DNA of 64,000 bases from positions 558,001 through 622,000 of the forward strand of contig JAFFSR010000315.1 in assembly GCA_017163975.1 (NCBI GenBank), given 5' to 3'. The notes below the pieces were generated by a model that did not search any database, was not told the origin of the DNA, and saw only the letters and a list, made by a program, of their open reading frames with translations. Source of the DNA: Anastatus disparis (Eukaryota > Arthropoda > Insecta > Hymenoptera > Eupelmidae). Below are positions 11,435-23,594 of this stretch, in pieces. Every line of letters starts with the position of its first letter. Positions within the stretch are counted from its first letter, which is position 1. Made by a program: the position numbers and the translations under genes.

Positions 11435-11821
11435 TTAAGAGTCGGCCGTATCGCTCTGTCCTTGTCTAATCTAAATTTTCGTTATAATAAATTAATTAAA
11501 TATTTATATACAAATTTAAGGGGTGAGCGCAATAGCGCAAAAGACGAGCAAACGATTCTATTTTATGGAAAAATATGAAATTTTCATTATTTTTCAAGTA
11601 AAGTACAAAACGGAAAAAATGAGGTTGAGTTTGACTGTGTTTTCCGTTTCGTACTTTACTTGAAAAATAATGAAAATTTCATATTTTTCCATAAAATAGA
11701 ATCGTTTGCTCGTCTTTTGCGCTATTTCGCTCACCCCTTAAATTTGTAAATAAATATTTAATCTATTTATTATAACGAAAATTTAGATTAGACAAGACAG
11801 AGCGATACGGCCGACTCTTAA
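11435..11821. mobile_element. Near-perfect 387-bp palindrome (foldback MITE)
   Basis: Arms of about 175 bp start TTAAGAGTCGGCCGTATCGC and end in the inverse GCGATACGGCCGACTCTTAA. The arms are more alike than those of the neighbouring foldback elements; the blocks around AAAGACGAGCAAACGATTCT and TTTTTCAAGTAAAGTAC match almost base for base. The centre is near 11620. No target duplication could be fixed. As RNA it would form one long hairpin. Confidence 0.9.
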
Positions 11822-11933
11822 GTCGCCCCCCCTTAATGTGTAAAAAGATTGTTTGAGAATTATTCGACATCTACTCTGAAGTTTCTCTATAACATTAAAA
11901 AAAGTATCTGAAGTACGCTTATTCACTCTCTGT

Positions 11934-12338
11934 TAAAAATAAATACGTTATTTTCTGTCATTAAATTTCATCTTTTGCGTGTTACGAATTGTGACATGTA
12001 ATGACGGTATTTTATGACCTAAGTTTACCTTAAAGACGTCATTTTATGATGACATTTTGATCTGAGCTACTTCGTTAAAATAACATCATTTTTAAATATT
12101 TAGAAATTGCGTCATTTTATTAGAAAAATTTTAATTAAAAATAAATACGTTATTTTCTGTCATTAAATTTCATCTTTTGCGTGTTACGAATTGTAACATG
12201 TAATGACGGTATTTTATGACCTAAGTTTACCTAAAAGACGTCATTTTATGATGACATTTTGGTCTGAGCTACTTCATTAAAATAACATCATTTTTAAATA
12301 TTTAGAAATTGCGTCATTTTATTAGAAAAATTTTAATT
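11934..12338. repeat. Two-copy 202-bp tandem duplication
   Basis: The block starting AAATACGTTATTTTCTGTCA occurs at 11941 and 12143. The copies match through TTTGCGTGTTACGAATTGTR, TAATGACGGTATTTTATGAC and TTTTTAAATATTTAGAAATT. Only a few substitutions and small gaps separate them, so the duplication is recent compared with other repeats here. Confidence 0.9.
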
Positions 12339-12494
12339 AATTATTTTGAATTATTAAATCAAGGGGCGTGATAGCGCCTCGAAAGGCAAGTATATGAAGC
12401 TTGAATGTGACGTGACCCTTTTACTTTGAGCTTCAAACTTTCAAATTGAAACTTTTAAAAAATATGTATTTTATTTATATATACTTTCTAAAGA

Positions 12495-12746
12495 TAATTC
12501 AGTGAAATTCCAATGAAGTCTAGTCAAATTTCCACTAAATGAGTGAGTGAAAATCGCTTCACTGGAGTTTAGTAGAATTTCGCTAAATAAAATAGTAAAA
12601 TATTCACTATTTGAATTTCAGTAAAAATATCACTGTATTTTAGAGAAAAAGTTATTAACTTCCAGTGAAAATATCACGTAATTTCAGTAAAAATGTCACC
12701 TGATTTTAGTGAAAATGTTACTGAATTCCGATGAATTTATTACAGG
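12495..12746. repeat. Degenerate short tandem repeat, about 22-26 bp
   Basis: Repeated variants of TTTCAGTGAAAATGTCACTGAA, such as CAGTAAAAATATCACTG, CCAGTGAAAATATCACG and TTTAGTGAAAATGTTACTG, run through this stretch. Identity between units is low, so the boundaries are approximate. Confidence 0.6.
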
Positions 12747-12989
12747 GCAAAAGAGTAATTGACAAAAGGAAAATTAATTTTTTCTTTTTGAGTAAAATAT
12801 AATATTTTAATAATAGTTATTTAAAGTATTGATTATTACAATAATTTAAGATTTATTTATATGTAATAAAGTAGAACAAATTTTTTTTTTTAGTGTTGAA
12901 TCAATATCAGCAATTTAAGTTTGAAAAATTATTAATATTCATTTAATACTTAAAATGGTATTTACTTAACTAGTACAGAAAATAGGTCT

Positions 12990-13790
12990 TTGCGAGAGCG
13001 GCAATATACGGGGGGTAAAGATCTATTTTATGCATGTTGTAACAGCCGTGGAGATCAGGTGGCCGCACAAATGTAGTTAAATGTATAGCTAGAAATATAA
13101 TTAGTGATTACACTATAAAATACACTTACACAAAAAAAAGGTATTAAGCTAAAAGGTTATTTCCATAAAGGTTACAAACTAATAGATTTTATTTAAAAGA
13201 CAAATACTAGCTATACATGAAAAAGGGCGCCAGTCGCGTGATACGGACGCGACTCCGTAAAGTATCTTAATTGTGTTGATATAAAGCAGCGTGGCGAAAA
13301 GAGAGCCAACGATACGTTTGATTAAAATGTAAGGATACGGTAAACCCGAAAGCCGATATATTTATCGTCTAAAGCCAAGAAAATCTAGGCTGCTATAAAG
13401 CATTTATGCTTTATACACTCACGCAATAACCTCACTCCATCACACAAAAAAAGGGAATGTAAAACAACGTATAGGTTAACAGGCTTCGCCTTGTACAATA
13501 TGCTGCGTAGTGCGGGTACAATCAACGTCGAACGACTTGGGGACTAGCGACAGAAGGAATGAGCATCTCCAGATGGATGCTCTTTCTTTCTCATGCGGCA
13601 CGCTATGCGCGCCACCTTATGCTCTTACCTTTTCCGTCTACTTGATATACTTCCGTATACTAGATACGTTGGCTAAGCTTGATGTGCTGTGCACGCGTAT
13701 GTGGTTAATGGCTTGGGTTTGGCTTTAGGTTGACTGGCATTGACTCTCTTTTAACCACACGCGAATTCAATGTCTTCCTTCTGCCACATA
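12990..13790. other. Less A+T-rich island with several perfect hairpins
   Basis: This stretch is visibly richer in G+C than its surroundings. It contains perfect stems at 13232-13254 (AGTCGCGT/ACGCGACT, loop GATACGG), 13394-13415 (TATAAAGCAT/ATGCTTTATA) and 13561-13582 (GAGCATC/GATGCTC). TGTAACAGCC near 13036 resembles an LTR start, but no matching end or partner LTR is found. A 72-codon open frame (13510-13728) has no recognisable motif. It could be an LTR or leader remnant or a structured transcript; I cannot decide. Confidence 0.35.
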
Positions 13791-13902
13791 TACTATTTTA
13801 TTATAATTCAATAAAGAAAAATAAAAAAGTAAATTAATATTTTAACATATAATAAAATACTTATAATAAAAGATAAAAATACACGTTCTATTAAAATAAT
13901 AA

Positions 13903-14430
13903 TTGAAGTATAGATTTTTTACATCTGTTTACGGGACACCTCGACCAACTATGTATTCCGGTGTTTCGGGTTCGAAAGACCCTTACCTTTGTTTTCTCCA
14001 GAAACTGTGTGCTCGGTCGTGCAGGCTTACTTTCAAGCGGGGGGACTCACTTTTTCGAAGAATCGAGAGCTCATACCCGGCAGAGTGGTCAGACTCAACT
14101 TGTGATAAAGTGGTCACGCTTTACCTTACCGACCCTCTCATTATCACCAGTCATTTGTCTGGTTTTTGGAAGCCTCTCCCCTCACCAAACAACCGTCAAA
14201 AATCATTTGAGGACGGTCCACCGCAATGTTGATGAGTTCGGGACATCCTCCACTTTTTATTCAAAATGGAAAAAAACCCACCCCCACAGGGGTACGAACC
14301 TTTTTTTCCCAAAAAGATGTTTATTTGCGAAAAAATATTACAATCAGTGTCCAATGGTAGGCGCAAACAAATACTTCGAAAAAAGCCTTAAAAATATTGG
14401 AGTAATAGCATATACATGGCGATGACACGT
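13903..14430 (+). other. GC-richer segment with two overlapping short open frames, unrecognised
   Basis: Two overlapping plus-strand open frames (13903-14232 and 13961-14425) cover this segment. Neither starts at a convincing context nor shows a domain, signal peptide or repeat I recognise, and both overlap in different frames. Base composition resembles 12990-13790, so both may belong to one old insertion. I regard coding function as unlikely. Confidence 0.25.
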
Positions 14431-14830
14431 CACACTCGCATAAGGGCGGTTTATACGGTTTTTACAAAAGGTGAATATCGCTGTATTCGAGGGTTTGACA
14501 AGATTCGTCACTATACCTGACTATATTGTTGAATAATTGGCGGTAAAAAAACAGAAAGAAAAAAGCCGCTTCTAGTATCGTTTGTAAAGGAAAAAGGAGA
14601 GGGATGGGGGATGGGGTATGTATGTACAGGGTGATTTTATTTATATATATATATATAAATTTAGTATATTTAGAGAGCAGTCGCAAAACTATTACTTCTG
14701 TGCGTACACGCTTCGCTTTACAATATATATAGTGTAATTACAGTGAGTGTACATATTTATAATATCGCTGGTTATGTGCTTATTTTTTTTCTTCTCGTTC
14801 TTTTGCAAATCTTGTCTAGATTTCTAGTGT

Positions 14831-17800
14831 CTAAATCTGGAATCGCTGTAGAATACTCAAGGCGTCGCGGTGGTGTAAGGGGAATTTTTTTATTCGCTTG
14901 ATGGCGTGGTATGTGGTATAGCATCGGAATATTCGCGGTGTTTTGTATTGCTTTTTTCTATCAAGGTAGATGAAGGAGTGAAGTAGGATATATTCGGTGG
15001 TTATATTGTCTATGTATGAATGATCTTTTGTGTTGTTGAAAAATTGAAGATATTTGTTGTTTATATGTTTCAAATTAGCAAAGTAGTCTAGGGATAATTT
15101 AATTATAAAATTGTCTATACGAGGGATATTAGCGACGTTGTAAATATCTTTATTGCTAATAAAATACTTATCGCTTCTTCTATATATGTGTAAGAAGGCC
15201 CTGAGGCACTGCCTCTCAAATTTGCGCAGTTTTTCCATAAGTGATGCACTTGTGTTCTACCATATGGGAGCTGCGTAAGTCATGATAGATCTGACAAGTA
15301 GTTGGTAGCATATTATTTTGCTTTTAGCCGTTAGAGTTTTATTATGGAAAAGTCTGGAGTATTTTTTAAAGGCATTTTGTGCTTTTTTAAGTTGTAATAG
15401 TACGTGGGAGTTTAAACGTAGCAGATTGTCTAGCGTGACACCAAGATAGCGTACATTCTTTTTATATTTTATTGTGTGTTTTGTGTCTAGTATATTAATA
15501 TTAATAGCAAAATTTTTCATTTGGTCACGTTTATTATTGTTAAGTTTATTGAAAGGTTTATGGAATATTATTAATTCAAATTTAGATGGGTTGGGTAGTA
15601 GGTTCCATTGTATGTAGTGCTTGCATGTATTGTTTGTGAGCTTTTTAAGCTTATCGTGAGCAACAACTGGATTGGGATCGGCTACTAAGATTGCGTAGTC
15701 GTCTGCAAACGCAGAGGAGTATATGTTTTTGGAGCAGTTTAGGTCAAAGAGAGTATAGATATTGAAAATTAAGGGAGAATTGACGGTTCCTTGCATTAGG
15801 CCTTCTATTATATTAAATGTTTCCGTAGAAATATGAGTACCGTCTCATGTGACGAATTGTCTATTCGTAGTCATATGCCATATAAGCTGTATGACTTGTA
15901 GAGGGAAACTTAGATTATATAGCATGTATATAAGTCCATTTATCCAGACTGAATCAAAGGCTCTTTGGAGTTCGATTAGACATGCGCCTATAGTGTCACC
16001 TTTATTTAAGTGTTGCGATATCTCGTCTATAACTTTAGGTATTGCGTGGATGGCTGAGTGACGATGTTTAAAATCAAATTGGTTATCGGAGATTACATTC
16101 TTGCTGTTAGAGTGTTGAAGTATGGAATGATTGATTATAACTTCAAATACTTTGCTTGTAGCTGGTGTTAAGCTGATTGGTCTATAACTAAAGAATTCTT
16201 CTGGGGGCTTAGTTTTCCATTTGTCCAGGAAATACATATTATTTATGCAGTTGTTAAATAAGATTGTATAGTTTATAATGAGGTTTAAAGGAAGGTGTTT
16301 TAACACGATTGGCGAAATGTTATTAAGGCCTGATAATGCTTTGTTAGGTAGCTTTTTGAATATATGATATGTTGCTATTGTATTATAGAAGATTATAGAT
16401 TATATATAGTATAGTATAGTATTTATGTATCCACTTGGGTTAGTTGCTGGGTTTGTATCTGAGAAGGTTCTAAATGTAAGGTTATTATTTTTAAATGATT
16501 TAATTAGCGTGTTAGCTACCGTATCGACTCTTTCTTTTAATTCAGACTCGCTGTTAAAGGTTTTGGGAAAGTTTATTGATTCGTAGAACGCGCCCATTGT
16601 GTTAAGCACGTCTGTTGGATTATCAATAATGTATTTATCCTCTTCTTTTTTTAAATTAGTGTCGCAGATACTTCTATTTATCAGTTCAGTGTTGTTATTG
16701 TCAATGGTTAAATAATTTATTTTTAATTGCTTTTTTTTCTAAAAAATCTATTGATTTTAAGGAAAAAGGTTGAGGATTCTCTATGATCTATGGCTGCAAT
16801 TGGGGAGTTCTAGTAGGAGGTATAGCTGGTTTTATATTATTTTCTTAATAATTGGTTGATTTTGTTTATCATAGTTTTAAGAAAATGTATATTAATTGAC
16901 GTGTGTGAGAAGGGATTTTGATAATGTAAATTAGTCAGTGTTATGAGGAATGATTTGTATTTATGCAGGCTTTTAATTTTTGTGTTAACGTAGTTAAGCA
17001 CATTATCGGTAGGTTTGTATTTGGGGACTGTTTAGCTTATTGCGTTCTGTATTACTGTATTAATTCCGATCAAATAGTTATTGCTTTCAATGCTAGAGAT
17101 TTTTGTTTTGGGGTATTTTTGTTGTATATGATTTAGCAAGTTTTTTGGTAAATTTTTTCCATTTTGTTTTTTTTGTACATGAATTTGTAAGATGATTCAG
17201 GATTAGCATGCATTAGGTCGCTATTATTGGCGAAGTCTACCATGAGAGAGAGAGAGAGTGCGCAATAGTCGCTATTGTAGTCAAGTGTGGGAATTTTATT
17301 GTTTATTAGATTTTGAACAGTGAGCCGGTTGTCAATAAGGCAGACATCAAGGTATAAGTTGCTGCTTGGATATGTCGCGCTATGTGGAGGAAGTAATTTA
17401 GTTCGGCATAATATGTCATGGTTTTCTAGCCAGTTTTTTAACAAGGTGCCTTTATGTGAAATTGCAGAATCGCCCCATGCAGTGTGTCACGCGTTAAAAT
17501 CGCCCGCTATTAAATGATAGTTATTTACGTTTTCTAAGTCTAGATTGTTATATAAATAATCTAATTCTGTAGTGAATATTTTTCTCAATTGATTATTTGC
17601 GTAGCACGCTATAATGTATAAGTTTTTGTGTTGCAGCTTAATTAATATGATTGTGTATTCTAGGATTGAGTTGTGTCTAGATGATGAAGTGTATATCACT
17701 TCGTGTGGGATAGTTTTTTTTATGAGTATTGCATGCCACCGCCGTTCGTACTCCTGTATCTGTCGCTTCTTATGACGTTGTATGATCGATATTGTATTTT

Positions 17801-17930
17801 ATATCGCAACAAAGTTTAGTTTTGCATATAAGTAAGATATCAAAATTATAATTGTTTGCAAAGTCAAGCAAGTCAGTACGTTTATTTAAAGAAACTACAC
17901 TGAGAACTAAAAAGTTTAGCTACTAGACTT
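14831..17930 (-). pseudogene. LINE ORF2 remnant: endonuclease and reverse transcriptase
   Basis: In the intact family this protein nicks target DNA and copies the LINE RNA into it. The N-terminal endonuclease is visible at about 17930-17130: NNYNFDILLICKTK, then HLIAGDFNA followed by a stop where HTAWGD continues, then YLDVCLIDNRL and NSDYCALSLSL, the place of the SDH motif, in which the His is Tyr. The RT follows: PKTFNSESELKERVDTVANT (about 16530), YRPISLTPATSKVFE (about 16170), IELQRAFDSVW (about 15960) and the catalytic FADDYAILVADP (about 15690). The thumb region YLGVTLDNLLRLNSH and a tail (15238-14831) complete it. Several stops and frameshifts separate these blocks. Confidence 0.85.
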
Positions 17931-18268
17931 ATAAGCGTCAAAACGCACTATAGTACGCGCGCCGTAAAAGGGATTAGTGGCTAGTCCCTTGAGCGCATTG
18001 AGAACACACAAGAGCGCGATAGCAGCGCCTATGATGAATGTAAAGGGAAGATTCATGCGTATTTTTAGTGGTTGAACTCTTTTGGCTTGAAGGGCAGACT
18101 TTTCGGCTCAAAGCGTCGACTTTTCACAAGGTTCGTTACTGATCTTGAGTGGGGGTAATAGCTAAGCGAATAACTTCTCAGTGAATTGAATTGATATTAA
18201 TAGAAACTATTTTTAACATGGATATTAAATTACCTGAAATATCGGATGTAGATAAGTTGTTTGAATTA

Positions 18269-19833
18269 TTAATCATAATCGTTAATGTAAGAACTGTAAA
18301 GATCGTCAATTCTAGCAGAATTAATGTTGATCTTTTCATATAGAGTATTAAATTTAGTGTTTATTATTTGTACGATTTGATTTTCAAAGTTTTCAAGTAA
18401 TGTAGAGAATTGTGCTATTTCGGTTGTGGGCTGCTTTGTATTATTAGCCGTCAGTATTTGTGAAAATAAAGGTGTGGAGAGAGGAGAGAAAGGGGGAATA
18501 TTGAGAGGGAATGAATTGGATATAGGTGGATTAGGTACGATATTTCTTATTTTACTTTGTATGTTGTTAACTTTATTGTCTCTAACTTGCTTGATTTTGG
18601 TTTTATTATTATTCGTGATTTTATTTACTATTTTAGAGATAGGACAGCCACGGTATAAGGCCGGTTGTCCAGAACTTTTGCAATTTACGCAGTATAGGAC
18701 AGATTTATTAGTCATATCTTTTTTTATATTACATTTACCCGGTTCATGCTGTTCATTACACTTAACGCAGCGGTATCCTAGTCTACAATTGGCTCTGGTG
18801 TGGTCAAAGCGTTGGCAATTCTTACATTGATGGACTCCTTTTTTTCTCAGTGGCTCCCATCGCATTCGTTGAAAGGCGAGATTATTAATTTTTTTCAGGT
18901 CATTAATATTGTTGTCACAGGAAAGTTGTACAAGGAAGTGCTGGCTATCCATTTTTTTTCTACTCAAGTTAATTTTTGTGACTTTATGAATTTTTATTGT
19001 TTTGATGTCCGTTTCTAAAATTTCTTTTTGAATTTTTTCGGCTGTAAATTCACCGCGTATTCCTTCAAGAATCATATTTTTTAGTTTCTGCGACTTAAGA
19101 GTAAAGGTCAAATATTTGATTTTATTTACTTCAAAGAGATTTTTTATACCTTTATATGAATCCATGTTATTTGCGTAAATAATTTGAGGGTCATTATCAA
19201 AACTTTTTATTCTACAATTTTCTTTATTGATCGTATTTTTTAATATGTTTATTAACTGCTTGAGCGTTATTTTCCATGCGTGCAAGGGGGAAGGTTTGTT
19301 GCGCGCACTCACTTTATCTTTGTTGGCTGTTTCTTGATGTTGCTTATTATTAACATTGTCTTTGTCGCTGTTTATGCTCAGTGTGAGACGTTCGCTTTCA
19401 TGATTTATTTATATTGTCGCAGTATCTATGTAATCCATATTAAGAGGTTCATAGCGATTTTTATCTAATATCGATGTAGGTTCTGCTACAAGTTTACGTT
19501 TACTAATATTTTTGGGCGTTTGCCAGTCACCTTCATTATCCGTCACCGGAGAGCGAGTGCGTTTAGCTGTTAGATTTGGTGCTATCGAGGACTTAAGTCT
19601 TTCCGTTTCTTTCTTACACTATTTAGTATTTTATTAATATATGTATGATTTGGGCCTTGCGATTTCGGCAATGGCGGCCATGATTTTTTATTTGAATTAC
19701 GAAGCGACGGCGTGCTTTCATGGTTATTATCATTCTCGGTATTAGCTTTCACTGCACTATTCTTTGTTTCACTACTGGTTTTTTTATACAGCATTGATAG
19801 AACGTCACTATTATCATTTGGGTTAGGAAACAT
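18269..19833 (-). pseudogene. LINE ORF1 remnant: Jockey-type gag with zinc knuckles
   Basis: The gag-like protein binds LINE RNA and forms the ribonucleoprotein. The longest open piece (19312-18269, about 347 residues) has KNCQRFDHTRANCRLGYRC and KCNEQHEPGKC, two CCHC-like knuckles, then QPALYRGCPI, a motif position shared by Jockey gag proteins. The N-terminal part lies at 19833-19582 (PSLRNSNKKSWPPLPKSQ), is joined by a frameshift near 19575 to a second piece (KRTRSPVTDNEGDWQTPK), and then an in-frame TAA near 19410 precedes the main open piece. ATG at 19833 is a plausible original start. Confidence 0.85.
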
Positions 19834-20100
19834 TGTTATGTATGTGTAAGAAAGGCATAGAGGCCCCTTTTTTGGTTGACACTATTCCACTTTAAATATG
19901 TGGAATGTATAGCACAGCTTATAAAAATCAAAGCGCAGACAATTGAATAGCAATCAGGGTTCAATATTGTCTTGACGTATTCACACATGTTTGCCTTTGA
20001 CGCGCACGCGTAATTTAGGAATATTTGTGGAGCGTCAGGCAGACACGTCCACTCGCAACGAGATCTACGTGACAATGAAAATTAATACTTTCTTTTATAA

Positions 20101-20235
20101 AGATAAATTAATTTTATCGCTTTATTTTCGAGAAAAGTTGGAACGACTTATAAAATAAGAGATTAGAGGCAGAAAATACGATTTTCAAGTTATTCCAACT
20201 TTTCTAGAAAACAGAGCGATAAAATTAATTTATTC
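20101..20235. repeat. Inverted repeat with about 40-bp arms
   Basis: TAAATTAATTTTATCGCT followed by GAGAAAAGTTGGAA (left) mirrors TTCCAACTTTTCTAG and AGCGATAAAATTAATTTA (right), about 50 bp apart. Probably a small foldback element next to the LINE 5' end. TC/GA simple repeats lie at 20440-20470 and 20700-20730. Confidence 0.75.
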
Positions 20236-21043
20236 TCATCAGAGAAAATATTGCTTTTTATTCTACGCATCGAAACCATCTCTTAATTTCTGCCTTAAGT
20301 AACTAGTTTTTATAAAAAATAAATTTTAAATAGAGTCGGTAAAACAGGTATCTGTGTCGGTAGACTGCAGTCTCTTAAAATAATTTTTTTTTAGTTTTTC
20401 TCTCTTCACGCGCCACTACGTCTTCACTGGAACTCTCTTTCTCTTTTCTCTCTCTCTCTATATATATAATACACATACACGTATACAATAATTCCTTCTA
20501 TTATATTACACTTACCCTTTCAATTTAAAAACTTCCAATGATTCTCCTCAAAATCAGAGTTAGTTACTGTTAGCGTTAAGATTATAACGGGGAAAACTTA
20601 AGAGCATCGCTCTTGCAATTCATTGTTAAAATGCGTGAGTAGTATAGGACCTACGATGGGGAGACGGATGACGTCATCCACTCCATCCTAGGGCTTCTAT
20701 GAGAGAGAGAGAGTATATATATATATATTTATAAGGGAGGGGTGAAGGTAATAAAAAGTAGTGACATGATACACTTTTTATGTTTGGAAGTACCCAAGTT
20801 TTATTGATTTTAATCAAATAATAAAATACATATTGAATTAGTAAAGTTTTCTTTTAGTAGTTACACTTTTAAATTATACATACTAAACTTTTTTTCACTT
20901 TTTGAATTTTTTCACTTTGCACTTATTGAAAACTTCGTCTTTCATTCTTCGGCTCTTAATCCGTTTTCGTAAAAAAAGCACTACACATATTTATAATTTA
21001 GGACACAATAAAATGTCTTTGACTCTACAGCAACCTGTGGGTA

Positions 21044-21308
21044 CACGGAGAAAATTTTACATTGTAAGAGATATTGCGTTTAGAAAACGCACCACAAGAT
21101 GGCTCGCATGAACAATAAATATCGATACGTGTCTGAAGGTGCATGAAGTTTTTCGATGCGGTGCCACCTTGCGCTGTATTTCACGATTACCTGCATCGGA
21201 AAAAGTGATGCATGAATCATAAAAAGCGAAGCAGTACGCGTGGTTTACGATGAAAAAAGTTTCTAGTGCGACGCGCATCATGTTCATAGAGTCAAAATTT
21301 TTTCCGTG
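21044..21308. mobile_element. 265-bp MITE with CACGGARAAAATTTT termini
   Basis: CACGGAGAAAATTTT at 21044 mirrors AAAATTTTTTCCGTG ending at 21308. TA flanks both sides (GTA before, TAC after), consistent with a TA target duplication. Termini resemble those of the larger elements at 23595 and 31867. A minus-strand 163-codon open frame (21057-21548) overlaps this MITE and is therefore unlikely to be a gene as a whole. Confidence 0.75.
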
Positions 21309-21419
21309 TACACATTTCGTAGGTACCACGTAATGTCTTCGACATTCTGATCTCCAAACTCCTCTTTTTGAGGTCCGCTTCGAGGACTGTATGAAACCGA
21401 CAGTAAGTCGGCCACAGTG

Positions 21420-21745
21420 TGATTTCCAAAAAGAAATACGATCAATTTTTAATAAGAGGATCATTTTGGAATAAATATTTCTTTTTTGATCGGTCACTAT
21501 GTACTGCTTTCCAAAATGCTCCATTCGATATGATGTATTTATGTGCACTCCTATTAGGCAGAGCAGCTACACCTCCTTCGGCTAAATCATCGTCTTCGTC
21601 TACTTCTTGAATTGTCATCGTCTTCATCACCTTCTTCAGTTGAATAGGGGTCTTCATCGTTTTCTGATAAAGAATATGAATTTGTGTCTTCATTGTTTGA
21701 AGACAACTCTCCAACGAGTCAAGGCTCATCCTCATGTAAAACTAC
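21420..21745 (-). pseudogene. Possible remnant of an acidic N-terminal protein segment
   Basis: On the minus strand the sequence reads, across frames, NEDTNSYSLSENDEDPYSTE and DEDDDLAEGG, then SAHKYIISNGAFWKAVHSDR. An acidic low-complexity stretch followed by a basic segment would suit the N-terminus of a transposase, but no domain is recognisable and at least one frameshift is needed. It could equally be a chance feature of GA-rich sequence. Confidence 0.25.
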
Positions 21746-21999
21746 GTCTTTATCGGTCAAAGAAATTTTAAGAAGTAAAAAAATTTGATCATGTCATTTT
21801 CCAATTGTGCCTGCTTAGTTTTAAAATTTTTAAGGGTAATGGTAAAAACAAAGATGTTTTTGTATCAAAATTATCTAAGAAATGAAATTCGATTATCATT
21901 TGCGGGACACATGTTTAATTTTCGCTTGAAATGTTCCTTGCACATCGTAAATATATTTTATCGAATCGTATTCTATGTAAGATGAGTTTTTCTTTCACG

Positions 22000-23225
22000 C
22001 TTGATCGTAAATAAGCCTCTATACCATGTAGAGCTAGACTTTTATTGTTTTATAATTGCTAAGACCCTTTTCAAACTTCGTCTCTTTTAAAATAGTTTTT
22101 TAAATAAAAGCAGTCTTTATTATACATATATTTATGAGGCTGAATATTTTTAAATCCTATATATAAGTAAGTAAATGACCTACAGCGTTAAGGCATAATA
22201 AAAGAAGACGGTATATAGAAGAAAATTAAAAGCATGGGTGGTTATATGTCAACATAGGCCAATCAATAGAGCATTTCGTCGTGATAAAAATAATATCCGA
22301 AAACTAACTATGCCATCATATTAATGGCAGTCCCTGTTGATATTCTGACATGTTTGCAACTCTGAAATATTGTCAGTTAATTAGTTTTAAACAATTATTT
22401 GCAAAAAATCGTTATTTTTCCTTTTTTTACTAATAAATCGAAACTAATGAACCAATTACAATGACGTTGCAAGACAAATTGTAGGGAATAAAAATACGCA
22501 CAAAACGAGATGCTAAATAGCTCAATTAGATAATTAGAAACGGAAAAAAATCAGAAAAACCGTGAAAAATCATGACTTTTTCAAAAATTTATATATCCGC
22601 CATTTTTCAAGCATTAGCGCAGATCTTTTGCGAAATAGTAACTATTAATATGTACTTTATGTATACCAAAACGAGGTCTTGTCAGATTATTAGTTTTTGT
22701 ACAATTGCGAATTTAAAATATCATATAGCTACAAAATGTATATTCTAGTTTTACATTTCAATGTTGGAAAAACATTCAAAATGTGATTAATAAGCTTGCA
22801 AATGTGACTGAAAACGGCCGAGCGTAGGTAAGTACTGAAATAGTGGGGTAACAGCTGTTAAGGGGAGACGTATATATACAGTAATAGTAATGCGTTGCAC
22901 GTTGCTTGAAATCTTTTTATTTAATTATTTTAGCAGCCATAGCAGCTATTTAAAAGCTGCTTTTTTTATTTTTGGGTAACTCGATCCGAGTAAACTGATT
23001 TTTCATTCAGATTTCATAAAAAATCGACGGAAAATCAGATGTCAGGTGATATTTTACATTTCATTCAATTTTTGAATATCATTCAGTACATCATATTAAT
23101 TGAGAATAGTTATACATGAAAAAAAAGTTATCAATTACTTTTCACTAGGTTCTCTCATAATGATCTTGATTTTTGAACATTTTTTATAAGGATTGAATAA
23201 TATTAAAATATTTTTATTATTATAA
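22000..23225. other. A+T-rich DNA without recognised gene
   Basis: No protein-like frame seen. TTTGCAACTCTG near 22349-22360 resembles the hAT-like terminus found at 3360-4251 but has no visible partner. Confidence 0.4.
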
Positions 23226-23305
23226 TAAAAACTAGCAAAAAATACCTCGCTCCTAACGTCGCTCGGTTGAATTTTCATATATGATATTATTATGTATAAA
23301 TTAGC
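23226..23305 (-). repeat. Dispersed repeat end, copy 1
   Basis: The block TCGCTCCTAACGTCGCTCGG followed by TTGAATTTTC and ATTATTATGTATAAAT recurs at 24166-24220 as TCGCTTCTAGCGTCGCTCGG. On the minus strand, copy 1 ends in GCTAGT, a possible Helitron-like CTAG|T terminus, but I see no hairpin directly next to it. Confidence 0.5.
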
Positions 23306-23594
23306 CAATTTTAAAATAAAAAAGAATTGCCGCAACTTATGAATTTTGATATTGTAGTTTTGTACTAAATTAAATTTTTATATTTTTATAAAAAAGAATA
23401 ATAAAAGTTACGGTACGCATAAAAATTGTTTAAATACAAATTATATCATAATGAATTAGGAATTTGTTCTATTAAATAGCATTAAAATCAATAAAAAAAT
23501 ATAATAGGAATTCATTCTTTTTAATCACGTGTTTCAATAACGAACCATGAAATAATCGAAAACAGTATTTGACGTTTACTAGGACTAACAACTA

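Larger units (their letters stand above)
14821..20085 (-). mobile_element. Jockey-type non-LTR retrotransposon (LINE), decayed
   Basis: Read on the minus strand, the order is leader (about 20085-19834), ORF1 with zinc knuckles (19833-18269), and ORF2 with endonuclease then reverse transcriptase (about 17930-14831). This is the gene order and content of the Jockey clade. Length (about 5.3 kb) is close to full size. The 5' boundary is estimated and no target duplication was found; the 3' end may lie lower, near the A+T-rich simple repeat at 14640-14660. Both ORFs carry stops and frameshifts, so the copy is dead. Confidence 0.85.

Noticed and set aside
13036..13780. Solo LTR starting TGTAACAGCC
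   Set aside because: No inverse terminal sequence ending in CA, no target duplication and no second copy found in the window.
18426..18830. Hydrophobic plus-strand 134-codon frame
   Set aside because: Antisense to the well-supported zinc-knuckle ORF1 of the LINE.
21057..21548. 163-codon minus-strand open frame
   Set aside because: Its 3' half is the MITE at 21044-21308 and no motif is seen; unlikely to be a gene.
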